NCBI GenBank assembly: GCA_026388985.1
Contig: JAPLIS010000007.1
Location: 1-45,856 of the forward strand
Source of the DNA: Candidatus Babelota bacterium
GTDB taxonomy: Bacteria > Babelota > Babeliae > Babelales > Vermiphilaceae
Direction: 5' to 3'
Length of the DNA stretch: 45,856 nucleotides
The translations under genes were made by a program, and so were the position numbers. The notes under the pieces were generated by a model that had not been told where the DNA came from, made no database searches, and saw nothing but the letters and a program-made list of their open reading frames with translations. Positions 1-8,614 of the stretch are shown here, piece by piece. Every line of letters starts with the position of its first letter. Position 1 is the first letter of the stretch.

Positions 1-891
1 TTCTTGCCTATTTTTGATAATCTGCTTTTGCATTAATTCTCGCAACTCAGGATCTTGTACGCCTCCAAGGGGATCCGTATAGCCTCTAATTGCCTCGCCT
101 AACTCTGCTAGCGGAGTACAATGAGGAGCGAATATTTGCACATCTCGCCGAGTTAAACAACAATCAATAACTAAACGTCGCGCTTCTCGCGCTTGTTCCA
201 TAACAGGCTTCATTGTTTCAATAGCTACTTTCCGATAGTTTAATTCTTCGTCCAGCCTTACTGTTGATCCATGAAAAACGAGCATTTTTACCATTTTAAC
301 ATTCTGATTGAAAGCAGCCTGTACTAATGGTTTCGTGCCATATTGACTTGCCTGATTAATTGTTTCTGTTGCGCCATGATTCAGTAACAATTCTACCAAT
401 ACAGTATTATTATGGTTGATAGCTACCATTAATGGGGTATTGCCACATCTATCTGGCTGATTAACATCTGCACCAGCTTTGAGTACTATGTTTACCATTT
501 CAAGGCTTAAAGGAATATAAGACAACACTTTTATTAATGGGGTCACGCCATCTGTATCTGATTGATTAACATTTGCACCGGCTGCAAGCAACATGAGAAC
601 CATTTTAATGTTTTTATAGAGAATAGCTTTCCTTAATGGGGTATAACCCCCGCTATTTTCTTGATTAACATTTGCTCCTAATTCAATTGCTTTATTTACA
701 CGATCTGTATCACCATCATCTAAAGCCTGTGACAATAGCTCATTTGCTTGCGCAACCTGCTCAGCAGTAAATGCTGCCTGAGCAGCAGCTGCCTCTTGTA
801 GCTCTTGCCCCTGATCCATTGCATATACACTAACCGGCCCTAACGTGGTAGCCAAAGCTGTCGCGATAATAAGATATTTTATAGTTTTCAT
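1..891 (-). CDS. Secreted ankyrin-repeat protein, C-terminus beyond window edge
   Basis: The frame is open from an ATG at 891-889 to the window edge, 297 codons with no stop, so the C-terminus is outside. The N-terminus (MKTIKYLIIATALATTLG, then VYAM) is a Sec signal peptide. About four ankyrin repeats follow at roughly residues 60-200, marked by TPL, LLLxxGA and GADVNQ signatures. The last visible part is a charged helical tail ending KNRQE. Ankyrin repeats bind proteins; with a signal peptide the target is outside the cytoplasm or in a host, which is inferred. The gene is a tandem paralogue of the one at 1284-1820: signal peptide, upstream region and tail sequence are all shared, and bases 1-113 recur exactly at 1177-1289. 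Confidence 0.85.
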   Translation of the reverse strand, partial: MKTIKYLIIATALATTLGPVSVYAMDQGQELQEAAAAQAAFTAEQVAQANELLSQALDDGDTDRVNKAIELGANVNQENSGGYTPLRKAILYKNIKMVLMLLAAGANVNQSDTDGVTPLIKVLSYIPLSLEMVNIVLKAGADVNQPDRCGNTPLMVAINHNNTVLVELLLNHGATETINQASQYGTKPLVQAAFNQNVKMVKMLVFHGSTVRLDEELNYRKVAIETMKPVMEQAREARRLVIDCCLTRRDVQIFAPHCTPLAELGEAIRGYTDPLGGVQDPELRELMQKQIIKNRQE

Positions 892-967
892 AACACAAAC
901 CTTCCATTTATTTGTTTTTTATAACCCACCCCATGCGAATTACTTTATATATACAATATTATACTAA

Positions 968-973
968 ATTATA
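968..973 (-). promoter_or_regulatory. Candidate -10 box of the left ankyrin gene
   Basis: On the minus strand this reads TATAAT, 77 bases upstream of the ATG at 891. The surrounding block is nearly the same as the one upstream of the second ankyrin gene (1885-1890), so the promoter was copied with the gene. No clear -35 box is visible. Confidence 0.4.
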
Positions 974-1116
974 CATTTGTCAATTTATATCAAAAAAAAG
1001 GGTTGCTTGGGGGAAAAATAAAAACGGCTACATACTGATTTACGCGGCGCATCAGCATCTTCTTTATCATCTGCTACTGCCTGTGCTCTTGCCTGCACAG
1101 CATTGCCGCCTTTTCT

Positions 1117-1289
1117 TTATTCTTGCCCAATAACAGCCCCTTGTTGCACAGCAGCAGCTCTTTCTTGCGCAAACCGTTCTTGCCTATTTTTGATAATCTG
1201 CTTTTGCATTAATTCTCGCAACTCAGGATCTTGTACGCCTCCAAGGGGATCCGTATAGCCTCTAATTGCCTCGCCTAACTCTGCTAGCG
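1117..1289 (-). pseudogene. Out-of-frame remnant of an ankyrin-protein C-terminal tail
   Basis: Bases 1177-1289 are an exact copy of bases 1-113, which encode the tail of the left ankyrin protein. Read in that protein's frame, the block runs on for 57 codons to a TAA at 1117-1119 (ending GAVIGQE). The upstream ankyrin gene enters it one base out of register and meets TAG at 1284-1286 at once. I interpret this as the original tail of the 1284-1820 gene, separated by an internal deletion of about 140 bp. The same frame stays open for about 40 codons past the TAA. Nothing else gene-like is seen between 892 and 1116. Confidence 0.65.
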
Positions 1290-1820
1290 CCCAGATAATG
1301 TTGCTCCATGAAAGGCAAGTCTTTTTACTATTCCAGCATGGCCTTTACTGCACGCTTCTTTTAATGGTGTACTGCCATATAGATTAGGTTGATTAATGTG
1401 CGCACTACGATTGAGCAATAATTCTACTATTGCAGAATGACCCTTGTAGCAAGCCCATAATAATGGCGTATCGCCATGACCATCTTGCTGATTAATGTCT
1501 GCACCATTATTGAGTAATAATTCTACTATTCCAGTATCGCCCTTGCTGCAAGCCAGCACTAATACTGTATCCCCATATTGATTAAGTTGATTAATGTGTG
1601 CACCATCCAGGAGAGCTTGCGTCACACCTTCTATATTGTCAGTATAGATGGCACGCCACAAGTCTTTATTTGATAGCCTAATCCCTTCTGCAAATTGAGT
1701 AAATACTACCTGAGCAGCATTCGCTAGACGAGACTGCCCAGGGCCCGCATAAACATTCACAACCAACCCTAAAGAGGCTGCCAATGATGTCGCAACAATA
1801 AAATATTTGATAGTTTTCAT
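1284..1820 (-). CDS. Secreted ankyrin-repeat protein, likely truncated by a junction frameshift
   Basis: The 178-residue product begins with a signal peptide (MKTIKYFIVATSLAASLGLV, then VYAG) paralogous to that of the neighbouring gene. Four ankyrin repeats follow at about residues 52-175, with GDT, GNGADINQQ, HGDTPL and YGSTPL signatures. The protein stops just after FHGATLSGR. In the paralogue the equivalent FHGST is followed by a long helical tail. Here the DNA joins directly to that tail sequence but one base out of frame, so the stop results from a deletion and the tail is lost. Repeats and signal are intact, so a short exported ankyrin protein may still be made. Binding partner unknown. 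Confidence 0.8.
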   Translation of the reverse strand: MKTIKYFIVATSLAASLGLVVNVYAGPGQSRLANAAQVVFTQFAEGIRLSNKDLWRAIYTDNIEGVTQALLDGAHINQLNQYGDTVLVLACSKGDTGIVELLLNNGADINQQDGHGDTPLLWACYKGHSAIVELLLNRSAHINQPNLYGSTPLKEACSKGHAGIVKRLAFHGATLSGR

Positions 1821-1884
1821 AGCATAAACCTTCTATTTATTTATTTTACACAAAGAGTGTTCTAGACATATAAGACTATACTAA

Positions 1885-1890
1885 ATTATA
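1885..1890 (-). promoter_or_regulatory. Candidate -10 box of the second ankyrin gene
   Basis: TATAAT on the minus strand, 65 bases upstream of the ATG at 1820, within a block resembling the one upstream of the other ankyrin gene. Between here and the tRNA, two imperfect copies of an A/T-rich element with core CTCTACTATATA lie near 1976-2000 and 2025-2050; their role is unknown. Confidence 0.4.
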
Positions 1891-2054
1891 CATTTATTAA
1901 TTTAGTACAAAAAAAGGCGCTTGGGGAAATAGAATAGCGATTGGGGGACAAGATAAACCTGGTGAAAAAAAAGGTACTCTACTATATATAAAGAAATAAA
2001 AGCGGTAGCGCAGACACCAAACAAGCACTCTACTATATAAAAAAATAAAATATG

Positions 2055-2088
2055 AGAAAAGAAAAAGGTCAGAGTTTTAGATCTGACC
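2055..2088 (-). terminator. Rho-independent terminator after tRNA-fMet
   Basis: Inverted repeat GGTCAGA (2067-2073) and TCTGACC (2082-2088) with an 8-base loop, followed on the minus strand by a run of T with few interruptions (2066 down to 2055). It lies 8 bases past the CCA end of the tRNA gene, as expected for a single-tRNA transcript. Confidence 0.75.
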
Positions 2089-2095
2089 TTGAATT

Positions 2096-2172
<77 letters not shown>

Positions 2173-2254
2173 ACAAAGTTTTATTATCAAAGTTAAAGTT
2201 AAAATACTTAACTTCAAATATAATTCTAAAGTATTTTCACATTTAGTCAACTAA

Positions 2255-4942
2255 TTAATTACTTTTTTCTCTCCAAGAGCGCATTAACATCTTTCGCCCT
2301 TCTTCCAACACAACAACAGAGAATGAAACAAGTATAGCAATCCCCCAATCTATGGCTACTAAAGGCACCGTTTTAAACAGTTTTTGCATAACAGGCACAT
2401 ATAATAAGGCACACAGAAATAGCAATACCACTATAGTTGCCCCCACAAGCCACCGATTACTAAAAATACCAACACTCACGATAGATTTAGTCTCAGAACG
2501 ACAATTCCACGCATTAAACCACTGAAACATACACATAGTCACCAATGTCATTGTCTGAGCGTATGCTATATTTTCCTTATAATAGAAGGTAAATATAAAA
2601 AAAGAACCCAACCCCATAGGAATTGCCATAAACAATGCTTTGGCTGCAAGAGCCCTATCAACTAAGCCAATATGCTTATCAAAAACACCCTCAGCAAGTA
2701 ACTCCTTATCATGCGGCTCCATAGAAAGAGCGCTATCTAAAAAACCATCCGTAACTAAATTAATCCATAAAATGTGCGCAGCGGTAAGAGGTAAAGGCAG
2801 TGTGGCCACCATAGTAAAAAATATAATCAAAATTTCTCCCATATTGGTGGCAAAAAAATAAAGTATCACTCGCCTTAACGTATATATACTATGCCTACCT
2901 TCACTTATGGCATTAATTATGCTTACAAATGAATCATCCAGTAAAATAATATCTGCAGCCTGCTTTGCAACCTCCGTACCTATACGTCCCATGGCGATTC
3001 CCAAATCGGCCGCAACAAGTGATGGGGCATCGTTAATGCCATCGCCCGTCATAGCAACAATGGCTCCTTTTTGATGAAACGCATCAATGATACGCATTTT
3101 TTGCTTTGGGCAAACCCGCGCATAAACAGTGATATTCAACAGTTGCTCTTGTAGCTCCTGATCAGAAAGCGCATCAAGTCCTTCCCCTTCCACAATCAGA
3201 TCACCTGGACGATAGAGCCCCACAGAACGTGCTACATAGAGAGCTGTGGCCTTATGATCACCGGTGGCCATAACAACATGCAATTGAGCTGCTTGTGCCT
3301 GTGCTATAACAGCATGCACTTCTGGGCGAATAGCATCTTGAATAGCACAAAGCCCAAGAAATTGCACGCCATTATTAATTAACTCTTTAAACAGAGATAC
3401 AGGCGAATCAGTATCTTTTTCCCCAATAGGCATCAGCGATGCCGCTATTTTTTTAACACCTACTGCAACAACGCGTAATCCATCTCCTAATAAACCTTGC
3501 AATTCTGCTTGGACATTGCTACCAACAGCTGCGCATCTCTCTAGAACAGATTCGGGTGACCCTATAATATAAGCAACCAACTCATCACCATGCTTAAAAA
3601 AAGCAGCATGATACTTTAAATCAGAATCAAAAGGAATTTCATATACTTTTTCATACTCTTGCTTGTATTGCTGCTCAGATAAACCAAGCTTTTGAGCACA
3701 CACATAAAGAGCAGCCTCGGTTGGATCACCTTTAATATCAAACAACTGCACTTCAGGTAAAAAGCTAATAGTAGCACTGTTTAGCAACAAAGAAGCAATA
3801 CCTATCTGAGCTATATCACTTTTAGCTTCGATAGTATCTACTTTTTTACCATCTTTTAATACATCCCCCTCTACATGATAACCCTGACCGGTTATACGCC
3901 ATTTGACGTTATCAGCAAAAAAAGCCGTTACCATCATTTCATTGCGCGTAAGCGTGCCCGTTTTATCCAAAACAATCACATCTACCCGCCCAAAAGCTTC
4001 TACTGCTTGCAAGCTTTTCACCAATACCTGTTGTTGCGCCATGCGATAAGCACCGGAAACCAACACAAGTGTCAGAACAACTGGCAATCCTTCAGGAATC
4101 ACACACACAAATAACGCTGTTAACATAATCACCAGCTCTGACAAAGGCTTATTGGTTACTAACCCAACTATAAATAAAAACAAACATACCCCAAAAATAA
4201 ATAGTAAAATAAAATAAGAAAGGCGCTCGACCTCTTTTTTTAAGGGCACATCAGTGCGTATGCCTTCAATAGTACCATAGATAGCTCCCAATTCAGTTTC
4301 TATACCTGTTGCTACTATTACTGCTTTGCCCGATCCGGCCATACTATAAGTGCCCTCAAAAACCATATTGGTACGATCAGCAACAGATGCATACCCCTTA
4401 AGAGCATCGGCATATTTATGTTGCGGCTTTGATTCACCAGTCAATACCGATTCATCAACTTGAAGGTTATTTGATACAATAATGCGCGCATCAACCGGAA
4501 TTCGCTCACCTTCTTGTAACACAATAATATCACCTTTAACTAAACTACTAACTGACACCACTTTTTTTTTACCATCCCGTACCACCACTGCTGTTGGCCG
4601 CACCAAACGCTTTAAACTTTCAAGAATAATACCTGCTCGCCCCTCTTGAATAGTACCAATAATGGCATTAAATAAAATAACGCCGCTTATAATAAAGGCA
4701 TCACTTTTATCTTGCCCCACTATAAAAATAAGAACTGCGGCAATCAATAAAATATAAATAAGAGGACTTGCAAATTGGCTCAAAAAAATAAAAATCCATG
4801 ACTTACGAGCAACCCCAGGAACTATATTAGGCCCATATGCACGCAACCTTTTCTGGTGTTCTTGCTCAGAAAGCCCCCGCTCACCATCAGTGGCATATAA
4901 CTGAATCACCTCTTGAACTGTCTGCTGATATGGCTTGATCAC
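2255..4942 (-). CDS. P2-type cation-transporting ATPase (Ca2+-ATPase-like)
   Basis: An 895-residue ATP-driven cation pump of the inner membrane. Domains in order: N-terminal cation-ATPase domain (1-75), membrane pair (50-100), actuator loop with TGES (168-171), second pair with PEGLP (283-287), phosphorylation site DKTGT (326-330), KGDPTEA (404-410), MATGD (558-562), hinge GDGINDAP (633-640), and a C-terminal six-helix membrane domain. PEGLP and full length fit the P2A group (SERCA/PMR1-like calcium or manganese pumps) rather than heavy-metal P1B pumps, which need CPx. The exact ion is not settled. The start is GTG at 4942, with AAAGGAG four bases upstream. Confidence 0.92.
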   Translation of the reverse strand: MIKPYQQTVQEVIQLYATDGERGLSEQEHQKRLRAYGPNIVPGVARKSWIFIFLSQFASPLIYILLIAAVLIFIVGQDKSDAFIISGVILFNAIIGTIQEGRAGIILESLKRLVRPTAVVVRDGKKKVVSVSSLVKGDIIVLQEGERIPVDARIIVSNNLQVDESVLTGESKPQHKYADALKGYASVADRTNMVFEGTYSMAGSGKAVIVATGIETELGAIYGTIEGIRTDVPLKKEVERLSYFILLFIFGVCLFLFIVGLVTNKPLSELVIMLTALFVCVIPEGLPVVLTLVLVSGAYRMAQQQVLVKSLQAVEAFGRVDVIVLDKTGTLTRNEMMVTAFFADNVKWRITGQGYHVEGDVLKDGKKVDTIEAKSDIAQIGIASLLLNSATISFLPEVQLFDIKGDPTEAALYVCAQKLGLSEQQYKQEYEKVYEIPFDSDLKYHAAFFKHGDELVAYIIGSPESVLERCAAVGSNVQAELQGLLGDGLRVVAVGVKKIAASLMPIGEKDTDSPVSLFKELINNGVQFLGLCAIQDAIRPEVHAVIAQAQAAQLHVVMATGDHKATALYVARSVGLYRPGDLIVEGEGLDALSDQELQEQLLNITVYARVCPKQKMRIIDAFHQKGAIVAMTGDGINDAPSLVAADLGIAMGRIGTEVAKQAADIILLDDSFVSIINAISEGRHSIYTLRRVILYFFATNMGEILIIFFTMVATLPLPLTAAHILWINLVTDGFLDSALSMEPHDKELLAEGVFDKHIGLVDRALAAKALFMAIPMGLGSFFIFTFYYKENIAYAQTMTLVTMCMFQWFNAWNCRSETKSIVSVGIFSNRWLVGATIVVLLFLCALLYVPVMQKLFKTVPLVAIDWGIAILVSFSVVVLEEGRKMLMRSWREKSN

Positions 4943-5001
4943 AACACTCCTTTAATAGGTAAAAATCAATAAGACATCAACAAAAATAGTAGTAAAAAAT
5001 T

Positions 5002-5040
5002 AAAAAAGCGTGCAATAAAAAAAGTATTTTACTGCACGCT
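5002..5040 (-). terminator. Terminator after the secreted coiled-coil gene
   Basis: Stem AGCGTGCA (5007-5014) pairs with TGCACGCT (5033-5040), followed on the minus strand by a T-rich run from 5006. It separates the gene at 5072-5803 from the ATPase gene. Confidence 0.65.
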
Positions 5041-5071
5041 CTACATACTAAATATATCGTAATTATTGTCT

Positions 5072-5803
5072 TTATTCTTTTGACTGTGGTGTCAAGGTTG
5101 TTGCCTGATACCAAGCCTCACTCAAAAAACCCCGTTTAGGTGTTGTTGTTGGCTTGCCAGCTGGCTGCTCTGCTTCTTTTTCTTCTGCTGCTGATACCTG
5201 TAAACCTGATTGCTCACTATCTGCGGCTGCCGATGAACTTAAACGGTGACGACCTCGTGGAGATTGTTTTGATGAAGAAGATAATGGACGACAACATTGT
5301 TCTTCTGAAGAAAGCATTTGTGCCTGTGTTGCTCTATGCGCTAAAGGCAACTCAGCATGAACGCCAAGCTTTTGCGCTTCTACTGTCAAACAAGCTATTA
5401 AGAATTGCTGTTTTTGATTTTCTTCCGCTCGCTTTTGATCTTCTTGCGCTCGTTGCACCCGTTCTTTTTCAGACGTTTCTTGCCATACTTTTAGCTGTTC
5501 TTGTAGCTGTACATGACTTAGATTTAATTCTGCTAGCTTTTTAAGCGCTTCACCTAATGCTACTTTATCTTTTTCTGCCTTTTCAAGGGCTTCAACTAAT
5601 GCTTTTTTGTCTTTTTCTGCTGATTCAACATGAGCCTCTAAAAGCTCTCTTCTGTGTGTTAATTGATATATAAACGAATGATGTTCTGGAACTGCTTGTG
5701 TTTTATCTTTACCTCCCTGATCTAATTCACTCGCACCGAAAGAAACACCTGATACACACAATGCAATACCAGTAATGAGCGGTAACAACAATACTTTTTT
5801 CAT
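5072..5803 (-). CDS. Secreted coiled-coil protein of unknown function
   Basis: Not a family I recognise. The product is 243 residues from the ATG at 5803, preferred because AAAAGG sits at correct spacing; an ATG at 5809 has the Shine-Dalgarno directly against it. A signal peptide (about 1-24, ending VSFGA) is followed by a heptad-rich region at about 55-150, full of E, K, A, L and Q, with a near repeat (LEKAEKDK, LKKLAE). The C-terminal third is serine-, glutamine- and proline-rich and probably disordered. It has its own terminator. A periplasmic, surface or exported scaffold is plausible, not demonstrated. Confidence 0.75.
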   Translation of the reverse strand: MKKVLLLPLITGIALCVSGVSFGASELDQGGKDKTQAVPEHHSFIYQLTHRRELLEAHVESAEKDKKALVEALEKAEKDKVALGEALKKLAELNLSHVQLQEQLKVWQETSEKERVQRAQEDQKRAEENQKQQFLIACLTVEAQKLGVHAELPLAHRATQAQMLSSEEQCCRPLSSSSKQSPRGRHRLSSSAAADSEQSGLQVSAAEEKEAEQPAGKPTTTPKRGFLSEAWYQATTLTPQSKE

Positions 5804-5930
5804 AGTCATCCTTTTATAAATAATGTAATAACATTACAACTTCTTTAAACTCACCTGGAAGATATCATATATTTTTTAAGTATACAAAAAATATATTCTG
5901 CAAATGAAAGAGTTAAAAAAAACGTATACA

Positions 5931-6353
5931 TCAAGAAACCAAATGACACAAATTGTCATAGTTTTTGGTGCGTTTTAAGGCACGCTTTAAGACTGGGGAT
6001 GATATTTTATTCGACTTTTGATAGTTGTAAGAAACTAAAAGACATAAATTGTCATATTTTCTTGTACGTTTTAAGGTGGTTGGGAATATTTCAGGCTGAT
6101 TGTATTGCGTTTCTTGAGTGCACAACTTGCTTTGAGTAACAGTTTCTGCAGAACAAAAAAAAGCACAATACATAGCTGCTGCTTTTTTACAATCAATCAT
6201 CAAGCCATACTCACAGGTGCAATTAGCACAGGTAGCACATAAAGCTTGAACATTTTCACTACTTGTTCCAGCATTGGCTGCACTCACCGACATAGCATAC
6301 ATAAAAAATGGCATATTAAAAAAAAGAATGACACTATACAAAAGCATCTTCAT
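5931..6353 (-). CDS. Small secreted cysteine-rich protein with duplicated C-terminus
   Basis: 140 residues, unknown family. The first 25 residues form a signal peptide. The middle (about 35-80) is cysteine-rich, with CATCANCTCEYG and later paired cysteines, suggesting disulfides or metal binding after export. The C-terminus carries two copies of an LKRTxxYDNLCxLVS motif about 33 residues apart, the second ending at the stop codon, so it reflects a small tandem duplication also visible in the DNA. GGGAG lies 7 bases before the start. The gene ends close to unrelated neighbours and appears monocistronic. Confidence 0.65.
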   Translation of the reverse strand: MKMLLYSVILFFNMPFFMYAMSVSAANAGTSSENVQALCATCANCTCEYGLMIDCKKAAAMYCAFFCSAETVTQSKLCTQETQYNQPEIFPTTLKRTRKYDNLCLLVSYNYQKSNKISSPVLKRALKRTKNYDNLCHLVS

Positions 6354-6386
6354 TCACAACTCCCTTTTTTTATTTTATAGATTTTT

Positions 6387-6747
6387 TGGTGGAGGCGACG
6401 GGAGTCGAACCCGTGTCCGCATTATTAATAACCCAAGGCTCTACGTGCTTATCCCTTGATTATACTCATACAATGGAGCAAAGGCACCCTATTATGCATG
6501 AGGCTTCTTAGTGATACTACACCGGGCTACAAAGCAACTGAATCTTCCCCGGGAGTTCTTTCTTTTATATTACGAACTAGTTAAGCTGAAAGACACGCCT
6601 AACCAATAAGGTTGCATTCGACTAGGCGAATGCAGCAGTATTGCTACTGTTTGCGTTTATTGTTTAACCAATTGTTTAACGAGCACTTAGTCAACGCTCG
6701 GCATGCTCCCTGACCTACCAACAACACGTCGAAACCATTACGCCCCC
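6387..6747 (-). ncRNA. ssrA: Transfer-messenger RNA (tmRNA)
   Basis: A one-piece tmRNA of about 361 bases that rescues stalled ribosomes with SmpB. The 5' end (GGGGGCG, 6747-6741) pairs with CGCCTCC (6397-6391), followed by A and an encoded CCA (6387-6389). The T arm GGGTTCGACTCCC and the alanine-type acceptor are present. The resume codon GCA is at 6654; the tag frame runs to TAG at 6624-6622 and encodes ANSSNTAAFA. The stop lies in the loop of a GCATTCG/CGAATGC hairpin, matching helix 5 of known tmRNAs. smpB is the next gene upstream on the same strand. Confidence 0.95.
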
Positions 6748-6822
6748 ACAAATTTCAAAGATATCTTATATCAATATACTACAGATAAAGTCTCAAGAAT
6801 ACTAAAACATGTACACATACAA

Positions 6823-7284
6823 TTATTGTCGTTTTAACTCACGCTGCGTTTCGCGCTTAATATCCCGTTCTTTAAGCATTAACTTTTTACCCTCAGCCTT
6901 TTTATGCTTACTGATGCCAAGTTCTACCTTGACGCGACTACGCTCATTAAAATAGATCTTTAAAGGGACAATAGTAACCCCCTTTTTTGAAATATCTCCA
7001 ATGATACGATCAAGCTCACGTCTGTGTAATAAAAGCTTACGCCTACGCCGCGTTTCTTCTTCTTCTTTTTTATTCGCTGCCTTTGCATACATTGAAACGT
7101 GGCAGTTAATAAGATATAACTCCCCTTGATGTACCGTGGCAAAAGAACCAGTCAAGTTCACTGTCCCAGCCCTCAATGACTTTACTTCATCCCCAGAAAG
7201 CACAATACCTGCCTCGATGGTGCTGAGAATATCGTAATCATGATATGCTTTTTTATTATTAGTAACCAATTTGCCTATTGCCAT
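6823..7284 (-). CDS. smpB: SsrA-binding protein SmpB
   Basis: 153 residues, the usual family length. SmpB binds the tRNA-like part of tmRNA and brings it to stalled ribosomes. Family signatures visible: NKKAYHDYDILSTIEAGIVL near the start, GDEVKSLRAGTVNLTGSFA, the LINCHVS strand, RRRKLLLHRREL, and the C-terminal KHKKAEGKKLMLKERDIKRE, the basic tail that reaches the decoding centre. It lies 75 bases upstream of ssrA on the same strand, so both partners could be co-expressed. The Shine-Dalgarno is weak (GGA). Confidence 0.95.
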   Translation of the reverse strand: MAIGKLVTNNKKAYHDYDILSTIEAGIVLSGDEVKSLRAGTVNLTGSFATVHQGELYLINCHVSMYAKAANKKEEEETRRRRKLLLHRRELDRIIGDISKKGVTIVPLKIYFNERSRVKVELGISKHKKAEGKKLMLKERDIKRETQRELKRQ

Positions 7285-7315
7285 AAAGTATCCAAAGAGT
7301 AGGAATTAACTAACA

Positions 7316-7807
7316 TTAACGCCGAATGCACGTGAAAAAATAGGAAAACAATGGATACAGCATAACACTTATAATTATGCCAAACAAGTTTCCCCCTACC
7401 ATAAATGACCAAAATGATATACCACTTAATCCTATGTGGGCTGATAAAAACTCATTAATACCCATCATCCAGTGTGGATTTAATTGCATACTATCAATAC
7501 CCAAGCAGGCGAACACCCAATTTCCCACCACGCAATCAAAGGCATAAACCGGAACCATTGTCCATGGATTATTAATAAACCAAGATACGGCTAACATGAC
7601 GGGGATATTAAGCGCACAGAACCATCCAAACATAAAAATCATAACTGTATGTAAAAATATAAACGGTGAAAATGCTGTATAGACGCCCATGCAGCACGAT
7701 GCTACCAATTTTTTATGCGAACTTTCTTTTTGTATAAGCATTTCTCCTGCCGTATTTAATGTATGCTTGCCATATTGTACAGACCTGCGTATCTTTTCGG
7801 CAATCAT
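7316..7807 (-). CDS. DUF2062 family membrane protein
   Basis: 163 residues with three or four hydrophobic segments. The NNPWTMVPVYAFDCVVGNW stretch and the preceding helix are characteristic of DUF2062, a small inner-membrane family of unknown biochemical role, sometimes found next to glycosyltransferases. AGGAG lies upstream of the ATG at 7807. The gene ends 31 bases before smpB on the same strand, so the two may be co-transcribed. No function can be assigned from sequence. Confidence 0.75.
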   Translation of the reverse strand: MIAEKIRRSVQYGKHTLNTAGEMLIQKESSHKKLVASCCMGVYTAFSPFIFLHTVMIFMFGWFCALNIPVMLAVSWFINNPWTMVPVYAFDCVVGNWVFACLGIDSMQLNPHWMMGINEFLSAHIGLSGISFWSFMVGGNLFGIIISVMLYPLFSYFFTCIRR

Positions 7808-7882
7808 TTGTAAAAAACTCCTATTTTAGGTATCATGACAGCAATGATTATATCCTTACTAGTATAATAAAGGTTGCAACTT

Positions 7883-8611
7883 ATGAAAACAAATAACCCT
7901 TTTTACGTTATACTTCATACCCTGACTATCGCTACCCTCTTAATAGCACACGCAACCAGCAAAGCAACAACAAGCCTCATGGTGGGCACTATTCAATTCC
8001 CCCAATCTATCGCAACTGTTCCGGCAATTCGTGTCTATTCATGTGGCAAAAAAATTCCATTTCAACTCTGCGAAGTTGATCACGAATCAAAGCAGTTTAT
8101 GTTTCGCATCCCACAAATTACCAAAAACTCACAATTCTACATTCTTGTCTCACAAGAAATTCATTTTTCAGCCCAAGCCAGCAAAAACCAAAACCTTAAA
8201 AGTAATACTATCGATTACCTAAAAGTACTCCCAAATCAATTATACGCTTTTTATGAGCTTACCCTGACGAGCACAAAGGATGCTCTTGATAAAGTAATAC
8301 CCAAATGGATCATTGAAAAAAAAAATCTTGATACAAGTACTGGCAAAGTTCCCGATGAGACAATCATTATCTGCTATGATCCTTTTTGCATTGACTCATT
8401 ATCAGGAGGCAGCACATTCGAGCTCCCTACCATTACCCTAAAACCAAATCTTTTGACTCTTTTAGGATCCGAAAAAGAACTACAAACACTTTCAAATAAA
8501 ATGCTTATTTCTGCTATAGATTCTGACACCGTGCATGCTACTATAAAACCAAAATATCAACAAAAAAACAGCAACAAATCACATACAACCCTCGTTGCGC
8601 CAGTAACATAA
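7883..8611 (+). CDS. Secreted protein of unknown function upstream of tsaD
   Basis: 242 residues from the ATG at 7883, chosen because AAAGG sits 9 bases upstream; an in-frame TTG at 7874 would overlap that site. The N-terminus is a signal peptide (about 1-27). The rest looks beta-rich (alternating hydrophobic residues, IRVYSCGKKIPFQLCEV) with no membrane segment and two or three cysteines. I recognise no family. It ends three bases before tsaD, which lacks its own Shine-Dalgarno, so this gene probably drives tsaD translation by coupling. Confidence 0.7.
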   Translation: MKTNNPFYVILHTLTIATLLIAHATSKATTSLMVGTIQFPQSIATVPAIRVYSCGKKIPFQLCEVDHESKQFMFRIPQITKNSQFYILVSQEIHFSAQASKNQNLKSNTIDYLKVLPNQLYAFYELTLTSTKDALDKVIPKWIIEKKNLDTSTGKVPDETIIICYDPFCIDSLSGGSTFELPTITLKPNLLTLLGSEKELQTLSNKMLISAIDSDTVHATIKPKYQQKNSNKSHTTLVAPVT

Positions 8612-8614
8612 ACT

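Noticed and set aside
912-1133. 73-codon plus-strand frame
   Set aside because: Runs opposite to the ankyrin promoter block and the tail remnant, with no ribosome site or recognisable composition.
5140-5544. 134-codon plus-strand frame rich in Leu
   Set aside because: Antisense to the secreted coiled-coil gene; the Leu-rich sequence is the complement of Lys/Glu/Gln codons.
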